A stretch of 64,000 nucleotides of DNA from Azospirillum brasilense. Lineage in GTDB: Bacteria > Pseudomonadota > Alphaproteobacteria > Azospirillales > Azospirillaceae. The DNA lies in the NCBI RefSeq assembly GCF_022023855.1, contig NZ_CP059450.1, positions 1,851,001 through 1,915,000 of the forward strand, read 5' to 3'. Made by a program: the position numbers and the translations under genes. This document shows positions 8,445 through 16,395 of this stretch, one piece after another; position 1 is the stretch's first letter; each line of letters starts with the position of its first letter. The notes below the pieces were generated by a model, which did not search any database, had not been told where the DNA came from, and worked only from the letters and a program-made list of their open reading frames with translations.

Positions 8445-10361
8445 ATGGCCACGATCGGTGAAGTCCTGGCCATCGCCTTCGACGAGCATCGCGCCGGCCG
8501 CGTTTCCGAGGCGGCCGTTCTCTATCGCCGGGTCCTGAAAGCCGACCCGGCGAATCCCAACGCCTTGTATCTGCTCGGGATGGCCGTTTGGCAGAGCGGC
8601 CAGCCGGCGCCATGCCTGATTCTGATCGGGCGCGCGCTTCGGCTCAGTCCCGGCTGGATCGAGGCGCGCATCAACCGGGCCATCATCCTGGACAAGGCCG
8701 GCCGCTCCGCGGAGGCCACCGCCGACTGGCGGCGGCTGACCCTTTTCGATCCGGGCCATCCGCAGGCATGGCGCAACCTCGGCGACGCCTTCCAGGCCCA
8801 CGGCGATGCCGGGACGCCGCAAGCCGTTCAAGCGCTGCGCCGTGCCACCCGCCTCGACCCCGGTCTGGCCGAGATTCATCACGATCTGGGGGTGGTTCTC
8901 CGTCGCACCGGCCAAATCGACGAGGCGGTGGACAGCCTAGTCCGCGCCATCGCGGTCAAGGCCGATCTGGCGCCCGCCCACATGAACCTGGGCAACACCC
9001 TGCTCGAACGCGGCGATGATGCCGCGGCCCAGGCCGGCCTGCAGCGCGCGCTGGCTCTCAGCCCGGCCGGTCCGGAATGCTGGTACAATTTCGGCAACGC
9101 CCTGTGCGCCCATGGCGATCCCCTGCGGGCTCTGCGCGCCTACCGGCGGTCGGCGCGGCTGGGGCTTGCCCTCGCCCATCTGCGGGTGGCGACGGTGCTG
9201 AGCGATCTGGGCCGCTTGGCCGAGGCCGAAGGCGAACTGATCGAAAGCCTGCCCATCCCCGGCGTCGATGTCTCCCTCAGCATCGAGTTGCTGACCAACC
9301 TCTTCCTGCGAGGCGACCGGCGGACCGAAGGGCGGGCGTTCTTCATCCGGCTGGCCTCGACGCCGCTCTGCGGAGTGGTCTATCGGGGGGAATGCCTGAC
9401 CGCGCTCGCCGCGCTCGATCTGCGGGACGGCGCCCCACGGACCGCCCGCGACCGGCTGGCGGCGGTCCGTGGGGACAACGGCTGGTTCTTCACCGTGAAG
9501 TCGCTCGCCGCCTTGCGCGCGACCCTGGCCGATCAGGGGCTTCAGCTGGTCCGACCCGCCGCCGTGGGGTCGGACGGCGGGCACCGGCCGCCGCGCGTGA
9601 CCTCCTCGTCCCTGGCCACCCGCGGCCGCTTCGCCCACACCGTCCTGGAATACATCCTGGTCCGGCTCTACGCCGAGAAGCACGGCTTCGTGCTGGAGAC
9701 TCCCGACTGGGTGGGCGGCGCCTTCTTCGAGTTGAACGATCCGCCGCAGAGCGGTCCGCTGCCGCCGCTGCTGTTCGCCCGCCGCACCCTCAACGAACTG
9801 GTGGCCGGCACCGCGGAGCGTGCGCCGATCGCCGACCGCGACATCCTTTCGCCCCTGTTCCTGTTCGAGCACAAGCGGGAATACCGGCAGCGGGTCCAGT
9901 CCTGGCTGAGGCCGCGCCGGGTCTGGGAGCCGCACCTCGCCCCGGCGGTCGAGCGGTTGCGGGCGGCGGGAAACACGGTGGTCGCGCTCCACATCCGGCG
10001 CGGCGACTTCGTGACGGCCAACTACCCGATCACTGAGACTGCTTGGTACGTCGACTGGCTACGCGACTGGTGGCCGCGTCTCGACCGGCCGGTGCTCTAT
10101 GTGGCCAGCGACGACGTCGCGGCGATCCGGCACGCCTTCGCGGAGTTCCATCCCCTGGCCCGGGCCGACGTCGTGGAGGAGTGGGCGGGGTTGGACTTCC
10201 TTCAGGACTTCCACGTGCTGATGAACGCCGACGTGGTCGGCACCAGCGCCGCCAGCGGCTTCAGCGCGCTGGCGGCCCGCCTCAACACCCGCGCCCGCCT
10301 GTTCGTCGAGCCGGACGTCGCCGCCCGCCGCATCCGGCCTTTCGAACCCTGGACGCCCTGA
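8445..10361 (+). CDS. TPR protein with C-terminal GT11 (alpha-1,2-fucosyltransferase-like) domain
   Basis: Product of 638 aa. Residues 1 to about 310 are tandem tetratricopeptide repeats. The C-terminal third resembles family 11 glycosyltransferases: HIRRGDF at 516-522 is the HxRRxD nucleotide-sugar motif, and VLYVASDD and the DFHVLMNADVVGTS stretch match later motifs. The usual GNQ-type motif at the domain start is replaced (RFAHTVLEY, against RFGNQLLQY in the paralogue at 12237-15065), so donor or acceptor use may differ. GTG 8442 and ATG 8445 overlap; AGGGAG at 8431 suits the ATG. First gene of the island, convergent with the next one. No signal peptide, so probably cytoplasmic. Confidence 0.78.
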   Translation: MATIGEVLAIAFDEHRAGRVSEAAVLYRRVLKADPANPNALYLLGMAVWQSGQPAPCLILIGRALRLSPGWIEARINRAIILDKAGRSAEATADWRRLTLFDPGHPQAWRNLGDAFQAHGDAGTPQAVQALRRATRLDPGLAEIHHDLGVVLRRTGQIDEAVDSLVRAIAVKADLAPAHMNLGNTLLERGDDAAAQAGLQRALALSPAGPECWYNFGNALCAHGDPLRALRAYRRSARLGLALAHLRVATVLSDLGRLAEAEGELIESLPIPGVDVSLSIELLTNLFLRGDRRTEGRAFFIRLASTPLCGVVYRGECLTALAALDLRDGAPRTARDRLAAVRGDNGWFFTVKSLAALRATLADQGLQLVRPAAVGSDGGHRPPRVTSSSLATRGRFAHTVLEYILVRLYAEKHGFVLETPDWVGGAFFELNDPPQSGPLPPLLFARRTLNELVAGTAERAPIADRDILSPLFLFEHKREYRQRVQSWLRPRRVWEPHLAPAVERLRAAGNTVVALHIRRGDFVTANYPITETAWYVDWLRDWWPRLDRPVLYVASDDVAAIRHAFAEFHPLARADVVEEWAGLDFLQDFHVLMNADVVGTSAASGFSALAARLNTRARLFVEPDVAARRIRPFEPWTP

Positions 10362-10391
10362 GATTGACGCCCTGACGCCCTGCGCTATGGG

Positions 10392-12005
10392 TTACGGGCG
10401 GGACCGCGCGAGGGCCTGGAGAGCGGCGCGGACACGGCCGACGACGGGCGCCCACTCGCCGCGCCGGTCCTGGCGGAACAGGCGCATGGTCGGGTACCAG
10501 GGCGTGCACATCCCCTGGTCCAGCCAGCGCCAGTCGGGGGCAAAGGGCAGCACCGTCCAGACCGGACGGCCGAGCGCCCCGGCCAGATGGGCCGGCGCCG
10601 TGCAGGAACTGATGACGAGGTCGAGATTCTCCATGATCGCCGCGGTGTCGGCGAAGTCGGCGATCTCGGCACCGAGGTCGGTGAAGGACGATGGCAGAGG
10701 CCCGCAGGTCTCCAGGTCCTCCCGTCCCGCTCCCTTCTGCAGGCCGAAAACCGTCACGCCCGGAACGTCCAGCAGCGGAAGAAACGCCCTCAGGCGCGGC
10801 GAACGGATGCGGTCGGCCTTGAATCCCGGGTTTCCCGCCCAGACCAGACCCACCCGCAGCCCCGTCCGCTGACCGGGCGGTGGCCCCAGGCGCGTCGCCC
10901 AGCGTGTCACCAGCTCCGGCTCGGCGCGCAGATAAGGGGTGTCGGCGGGGATCGTGTAGAGCATGGTACCGAGCCGGTGCGGCAGGCTGGCCAGGGCGGC
11001 GTGCGCTGCGTGCGGCGGCGGCGGATCGAACCGGCTGACCACACCCTCGACGCCCGGCATGGCGGAGAGCAGGCGAACGAGCTGGCTGTTGCACTCCATG
11101 ACGACGCGCACACCCCGCCCCTGAAGCTGCTGGGCGAAACGGGCGAACATGATGGTGTCGCCCACCCCCTGCTCGTCATGGACCAGAAGGGTCCGTCCGG
11201 TGAGGTCGGAGCCGTCCCAGGGGGGTGAGGCGAAGCTGCGTCGGGGGGACGGGAAGTCCGACATGCGCGTCCGCCATTCATACTCGGCGAAACCCTCCTC
11301 CAGCTCGCCCTTGATCAGCAGCCCGAAACTCAGCGCGGTGTGCGCCTCCGCCAGGGAGGGGTCGAGCCGGACCGCGGCACGCGTCAGGGCGATCATCTCG
11401 TCGATCCGCATCAGGTCGCGGGCCGCCAGCCCGAGGTTGAGGTGGGTGTGCGCGGCGTCCGGCTGCATCGCGATGGATTGCCGGAAGCAGGCCACCGCCT
11501 CGTCGAGCCGCCCGAGATCCTGAAGCGTGACGCCCAGGTTGTTGAGCACGCCGGGATCGCCCGGCGCGAAGCCCAGCGCGCAGCGGTAGTAGCGGACCGC
11601 CTCTTCGGCCCGGCCGAGACGGCGGTAGGCCATGCCCAGGTTGGCGTAGGCGGCGACCGACGACGGCGCCATGCCGAGGAGGACCATCAACTCCTCGATC
11701 GCCGCCTCGGCGTGGCCGTCCAGGATGAGCGCCTGTGCGAGCAGCAGCCGCTGGTCGGTCAGCCGCGGCTTGAGGTGCAGCAGCCGGCGCAGCGCGGTCG
11801 CGGCGTCGCCGTGCCGGCCCTGGTCCGACAGCACGTTCGCGACGTTGTTGAGGGCGTCGGCGGAACCGGCGTCCAGCGCCAGGGCGCGCCGGCAGCAGGC
11901 CACGGCCTCGTCGCGCCGGCCGAGCCGCCGCAGCGCGCTGGCAAGGTTGGAGAAGCAGGCTGCGTTGTCGGGGGCGGAGCGGATGGCCTGCCTCATCCAC
12001 TCCAC
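10392..12005 (-). CDS. TPR protein with C-terminal GT9-like (heptosyltransferase-fold) domain; 5' end disturbed
   Basis: The annotated span encodes 537 aa: TPR units followed by a GT-B type domain with LVHDEQGVGDTIMFARF, GLRVGLVWAGNPGF, DFADTAAIMENLDLVIS, APAHLAGALGRPVW and TPWYPTMRLFRQ. This type is common in bacterial TPR-glycosyltransferases acting on proteins or surface glycans. The GTG start at 12005 lies inside a TPR unit and is certainly not the original N-terminus: coding-like TPR sequence continues upstream in frame to 12236. See the separate entry and findings. Its C-terminal half is a close paralogue, also at DNA level, of the last domain of the 16396-20193 product, in opposite orientation. 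Confidence 0.72.
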   Translation of the reverse strand: MEWMRQAIRSAPDNAACFSNLASALRRLGRRDEAVACCRRALALDAGSADALNNVANVLSDQGRHGDAATALRRLLHLKPRLTDQRLLLAQALILDGHAEAAIEELMVLLGMAPSSVAAYANLGMAYRRLGRAEEAVRYYRCALGFAPGDPGVLNNLGVTLQDLGRLDEAVACFRQSIAMQPDAAHTHLNLGLAARDLMRIDEMIALTRAAVRLDPSLAEAHTALSFGLLIKGELEEGFAEYEWRTRMSDFPSPRRSFASPPWDGSDLTGRTLLVHDEQGVGDTIMFARFAQQLQGRGVRVVMECNSQLVRLLSAMPGVEGVVSRFDPPPPHAAHAALASLPHRLGTMLYTIPADTPYLRAEPELVTRWATRLGPPPGQRTGLRVGLVWAGNPGFKADRIRSPRLRAFLPLLDVPGVTVFGLQKGAGREDLETCGPLPSSFTDLGAEIADFADTAAIMENLDLVISSCTAPAHLAGALGRPVWTVLPFAPDWRWLDQGMCTPWYPTMRLFRQDRRGEWAPVVGRVRAALQALARSRP

Positions 12006-12236
12006 GGCCTCCGCCGGCTTGCCGCACTGCAGCGCCAGTGCGCCCAGAAGGTGCAGGGCGTCGGGGTGACGGGAATGATCGGCGAGAACCCGCCGGTACG
12101 CGCTCTCCGCTTCGGCCAGCCGGCCGGCCCCGTGATGGGCAAGACCCGCCGCGACGAGCGCCGCGGGGGTCGGGTCGATCCAGGGTGGCTTTGCTGGGGA
12201 AGGCCATGCGTGTGTGCTTTCGAAACGTCGATCAGA
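12006..12236 (-). other. TPR-coding stretch in frame between two genes, lacking a start codon
   Basis: On the minus strand, 77 codons without a stop link the TGA of the upstream gene (12239-12237) to the GTG at 12005. The translation (for example ALVAAGLAHHGAGRLAEAE, then DALHLLGALALQCGK) is clear TPR sequence. The frame contains no ATG, GTG or TTG before 12005. An ATG at 12207 lies one base out of this frame just before a C4 run; removing one C would give MAFPAKPPW and join the TPR. Either a one-base frameshift here, or readthrough of the TGA, would restore a full-length protein. Confidence 0.7.
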
Positions 12237-15065
12237 TCAGGACCGGGGATGCCCAGGGATCGTAGGAAACCAGGGCCCGGCGCGCGTCGGGTCCGGCCGA
12301 TGGAACCCGCCGGCGTAGCGGTTCAGCATGGTGGCGACGAAGGAGAAGGAGCTGTTGGAAATGGCGACCCGGTCGGCGTGGCAGAGGACGTGGAAGTCGG
12401 TGAAGAACTCCGCGCCCGCGATCGGCTCGGCGAGATCGCGGGCCGTGACGGGGCGGTAGGCGGCGAATTCCCGCAGCAGAGCGGGATCGTCGGTCGCGAT
12501 GAACAGAACCGGCCGGTCGAGCGTCGGCCAGACGGTCTCCAGCCAATCCAGGTACCAGGATACCGGGGCGATCCAGAACCGCCCCCAGCCGAAATCCCCA
12601 CGCCGAAGGTGCAGCGCGACGATGGTCCGCCCGGCGTCGCGCAGGCGGCCGAGCAGCGCATCCGCGTGGGGCTGGAGGTGGCGACCCGGCGTGAACAGAG
12701 CGCGGAACTCCTCCCTGAACGGCGCCAGGGGCGTGATGTCGCCGCAGAAATAGCCGGACACGTCGCGGTCCGCCAACTCCGGTTCCGCCAGCACGGCCGC
12801 CCGCCCACCGAGAAAGGAGGCCGTCACGGCGACCTCCCCCTCCGCCTCTGCCACGCGCGGCAGCGCCGGACCGGGCAGGGGGTCGTCGTGGTCGTACAGG
12901 TGGCGGCCGAGCCAGGGGGGAACCTCCAGGGTGAGGCCGTGCCGGGCGGCGTAGAGGCGCAGGATGCCGTACTGGAGGAGCTGGTTGCCGAAGCGTCCGT
13001 TGCGCCCGAGGGCGGTCGAGGCGAGGCGGCGCCCCGGCCCGCCCGCCGCCGCCGGTGACGGCGGCGGTCCCCAGCGACGAGCCAAGAGGGACAACGCGCG
13101 GCGGGTGAAGGCCCCGCCGAACCCGGGGTTGCAGCGGATCGCCCGCTCCCAGGCCGCCATCGCCGCGTCCGGGCGGCCGAGCGCTTCCAGGGCTCCGGCC
13201 AGCGCCGCGTGGCCGCCATACAGCTCCGGGCTGAGCCGCAGCGCCCGCCGGGCATGCTCCGCTGCGCCCGGCGCGTCGCCAAGGGCCAGGGCGGTCTCCG
13301 AATAGTCCGCGTTGAGATCGGGCCGCGTCGGGTCCAGCCGGAGCGCGCGCTCCAGCTCCCGCGCCCCCTGCCTGTCCTGCCCGAGCCGCCGGTTCGCGCG
13401 GCCCAGCAGGTGCTGGGCGTTGGTGAGGCCCGGCTGGAGCGCCAGGGCGCGGCGCAGCCGGGGGACGGCCTGGGCATGGGCGTCGGCGTCGACCAGCATG
13501 GAGCCGAGATTGCACCACGCGGCGGCCGCGCCGGGGTGAAGGCACGCCACCGCCCGGAAGGCCGTCAGCGCAAGCCGGTCGAGCCGAAGCCGGTGCGCGA
13601 GCAACCCCAACTCGAACCAGGCTTCGGTGCGGCCGGGGTCCTCGGCGGCGACGCGGGTCAGCGCGGCGACAGCGCGGTCGAGCTGCCCGGCCTGGATGGC
13701 CTCCTTAGCCACCGCGAGGAGGTCGATGGCGCGCGGGGCGTCCCGGCTTTCCGAAAGGTCTGCCGCCGGGGTCGGAGACGGCCCCCCGGTTTCCCCCTTG
13801 GCCGTGAGGAACGGCGGTCCGGTCCAGCCGCCGTCGCGCAGAAGCGCGGCTTTCCTGACGTTGAGCGCGTGGATGCGGCGCTGGGTGAGTATCTCGATCG
13901 CGACGTAGCGGGGGTCGGACGTGACCTGCTCCGTCGGCTTGGCGCCGCTGGTCATCGTCTGGCGCTGCCGCGCCAGGGCGTTGTCCGCCCGCATCGTGTA
14001 ATGGACCGTCTTCTCCGCGATGCGGACTCCGCCGAACAGGCTGTGGAGCGCCCGGCCATAGGCCACGTCGTCGCCAACGGCCGGGTGGAACGGCGCCTCC
14101 TCCGGAAAGCCGCCGATCAGGTCGTGGCAGACGCGCCGGACGCAGAGGTTGCAGGGATAGCTCAGCTCCGATGCCTCGCGCCACGCGGGGGTGATCTCGT
14201 GATCGATGCTGTCGAACTGCATCCCGGTGCGCACGAACCCGGCGTCGGGGGTGCGGTCCAGCACCGTCGCCGTCAACACGACATGCCGCTCGAAGAAGTA
14301 ATCGTCGGCGTCGAGGAACCAGATGTACCGGCCAAGCCCCGCGGCGGCGCCGATGTTGCGCGACCGCCCCGCCCCCTGGTTGCGGTTGTTCGCGATCAGC
14401 GCGACGCTCTGCTCCGGATGAGCCCGCGCCCAGCGGAGGACCCGCGACGCCGTCCCATCGGGGGAGGCGTCATCGACGACGCAGACATGGATCTGCGCCC
14501 GTGGGTCCCGTACCATCTCGCGGTAAACGCGGGCCGCCGCCGCGACGCTGTCGAGCGCCCGCTCGATGGTGTCCTCCATCCGGTGCGCGGGGATCACCAC
14601 GGTGCCGACAAAGTCGGTGTCGGACGTGTGGCGCGCGATCCCCCGCAGGGCGACACCCAGCCCGCAATCCCCGGAGCCCGCGGCCGCGTGCAGCCGCTCG
14701 GCCTCCGCGTCGCGCCCCTGGACCAGCCGCAAGATGCCCAGCGCGCGGGCAAGGCTGCCCTGTGGCGGGACGAGGCGAGCGAAGGGCTCCAGCAGCGTTG
14801 CCGCTTCGTCGGCCGCCCCGTCCTGCACGCGCGCCAGGGCTTGGCCGGCGGCAATGCTCAGGGGCTCCCCGATCTGTCGGGCGAGCGCCTCGAGGTCACC
14901 GTGCAGGCGGGCGGCCCGGACGTACAGCGCGATCGCCCGCAGGCCGTCGCCCGCCGCGCGGGCGGCATGCGCCGCGTGCTGCCACGCCACCGCATCGGCC
15001 GGATCGTTCGCCAGCGCCCACCGATGGACCGGGGCGCCTTCGGGGGCCTTGGCATCCCGTGCCAT
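12237..15065 (-). CDS. Two-domain glycosyltransferase: GT2 - TPR - GT11
   Basis: Product of 942 aa. After a TPR-like helical start, a GT2 (GT-A) domain occupies about 145-400, with VVIPAHRMEDT, VVDDASPDG near 196 and WFLDADD near 252, the metal/nucleotide-sugar motifs. TPR units follow at about 440-640. A GT11 domain covers about 680-942, with RFGNQLLQYG, HLRRGDF near 817 and NSSFSF near the end. Two different sugars could be added by one polypeptide. ATG 15065 begins 2 bases after the stop of the upstream gene, so the two are translationally coupled; an in-frame start at 15110 would overlap that gene. The TGA at the end is followed in the same frame by the next gene's TPRs. Confidence 0.78.
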   Translation of the reverse strand: MARDAKAPEGAPVHRWALANDPADAVAWQHAAHAARAAGDGLRAIALYVRAARLHGDLEALARQIGEPLSIAAGQALARVQDGAADEAATLLEPFARLVPPQGSLARALGILRLVQGRDAEAERLHAAAGSGDCGLGVALRGIARHTSDTDFVGTVVIPAHRMEDTIERALDSVAAAARVYREMVRDPRAQIHVCVVDDASPDGTASRVLRWARAHPEQSVALIANNRNQGAGRSRNIGAAAGLGRYIWFLDADDYFFERHVVLTATVLDRTPDAGFVRTGMQFDSIDHEITPAWREASELSYPCNLCVRRVCHDLIGGFPEEAPFHPAVGDDVAYGRALHSLFGGVRIAEKTVHYTMRADNALARQRQTMTSGAKPTEQVTSDPRYVAIEILTQRRIHALNVRKAALLRDGGWTGPPFLTAKGETGGPSPTPAADLSESRDAPRAIDLLAVAKEAIQAGQLDRAVAALTRVAAEDPGRTEAWFELGLLAHRLRLDRLALTAFRAVACLHPGAAAAWCNLGSMLVDADAHAQAVPRLRRALALQPGLTNAQHLLGRANRRLGQDRQGARELERALRLDPTRPDLNADYSETALALGDAPGAAEHARRALRLSPELYGGHAALAGALEALGRPDAAMAAWERAIRCNPGFGGAFTRRALSLLARRWGPPPSPAAAGGPGRRLASTALGRNGRFGNQLLQYGILRLYAARHGLTLEVPPWLGRHLYDHDDPLPGPALPRVAEAEGEVAVTASFLGGRAAVLAEPELADRDVSGYFCGDITPLAPFREEFRALFTPGRHLQPHADALLGRLRDAGRTIVALHLRRGDFGWGRFWIAPVSWYLDWLETVWPTLDRPVLFIATDDPALLREFAAYRPVTARDLAEPIAGAEFFTDFHVLCHADRVAISNSSFSFVATMLNRYAGGFHRPDPTRAGPWFPTIPGHPRS

Positions 15066-15067
15066 CC

Positions 15068-16309
15068 CTAGGCCACCGCCGCCACGAAGGTTTCGGCGAA
15101 GGCGCGCCACGTCCGCTCGCCGCGCAGGAAGGCCCGCGCCGTGTCGGCGCGGGCGCGGGCGGCGGCGCGGTCGGTGTAGAGGGTTTCAAGATGGGCGACA
15201 GCCTCCTCGACGGACGACTCCCCCCAACCGCGGCGCCGGCCACCTTGACCTGATTCGGGGTCGGGCACCGGGTCCTGCCGCGACAGCGGCAGGCAGTTGC
15301 CATCGCGGATCAGGTCGAGATGGCCGGTGTTGGCCGACAGGATGACCGGCACGCCGCAGGCCATCGCCTCCATGGCGACGAGGTTGGTCGCCCCTTCGCA
15401 GCGGTTGGGAAAGAGGGCGGCGTGGCAGTCCGCCAGGATCGCGGCGATCTGGCCGCGCCCGAGGAAGCCCATGTCGACGAAGCCCTCCGGCGGCACGCCG
15501 CAGTCCATCGCCCATTCCACGATGCGCAGCTTGCCGTTGTCGCCAACGGCGGGGGCGGAGGGTACCAGGGGGGACTCCGCGATGTCGGCGGAGGTGTGCG
15601 GCCAGGGGTTGTGCCACGCGGTGACCAGCAGCGCGTCGGGATGGCGCTCATGGAACCGCCGGAAGGCGGCGAGCACGATGTCCTGCCCCTTGCGGAACTC
15701 CACCTTCCCGCCCGAGAAGACGACGAAGCGGTCGCCGAAGCGCCGGGCCGGCGGGACCGGCGGAAGCTCGTCCGGGTCCACGCCCTGGAAGGCATAGCCG
15801 ACGTCGGTGATGCCCTGTTCGGCGAGCAGCGCCCGGTTGTACGTGGAATGGACCACGATCCGGTCGTAGCTCCGCGCGCGGCGCAGCGTGTCTTCGTCGA
15901 ACAGGGTGTCCTCGAAGGCGATGACCCCGACGTTGCGGCTGCCGCGGAACCGGGCGGAAAGCGGCCCCGCGACGAAGCCGTTGCCGAGCGCGTGCAGGAC
16001 GGTGCAGTCGTTGAGGCCGAGCATCCGGTTGCCCGACCGCTCGGCGATGGCGGTGATCTGCTGGTGGGCGTCCAGCAGGGCTTCCAGCTTTTCCCGGTTC
16101 TCCGGCCGCAGGGTGGACAGAAGCGGCTTTTCCAGCAGGAGCGGCGGCCGCCCCCGGTCGATCAGGTGCAGCGCCGTGTGGACACCGACCAGACCCCAGC
16201 CGTGGATCTCCGAAAGCTGCCACGTCAGTGCCAGATTCTGTTCCGCGCACGGCTTCCCGACGCCCTCCGCCGCCAACTCCGTCACGCGCCGCACATCCTT
16301 TTTGCCCAT
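15068..16309 (-). CDS. Glycosyltransferase family 4 (GT-B)
   Basis: Product of 413 aa without TPRs. The C-terminal GT1/GT4 domain shows VVFSGGKVEFRKGQD, an FVDMGFLGRGQIAAILADCHAALFP stretch and the nucleotide-sugar site in NRCEGATNLVAMEAMACGVPVI. The N-terminal half carries SEIHGWGLVG and FEDTLF. It is first of a two-gene minus-strand unit with the GT2-TPR-GT11 gene and divergent from the 16396 gene across 86 bases. ATG 16309 is preferred to an in-frame GTG at 16351 because the 14 extra residues look non-conserved; neither has a strong ribosome site. Acceptor unknown. Confidence 0.8.
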   Translation of the reverse strand: MGKKDVRRVTELAAEGVGKPCAEQNLALTWQLSEIHGWGLVGVHTALHLIDRGRPPLLLEKPLLSTLRPENREKLEALLDAHQQITAIAERSGNRMLGLNDCTVLHALGNGFVAGPLSARFRGSRNVGVIAFEDTLFDEDTLRRARSYDRIVVHSTYNRALLAEQGITDVGYAFQGVDPDELPPVPPARRFGDRFVVFSGGKVEFRKGQDIVLAAFRRFHERHPDALLVTAWHNPWPHTSADIAESPLVPSAPAVGDNGKLRIVEWAMDCGVPPEGFVDMGFLGRGQIAAILADCHAALFPNRCEGATNLVAMEAMACGVPVILSANTGHLDLIRDGNCLPLSRQDPVPDPESGQGGRRRGWGESSVEEAVAHLETLYTDRAAARARADTARAFLRGERTWRAFAETFVAAVA

Positions 16310-16395
16310 GGCCTTGGATGGTAGGATAGCAGAACGCGGGCGCCGATCCACAGCGTGAGCCGCTGTTCAGCGCCAGCCAGCCAGCCCGAGCCAGC

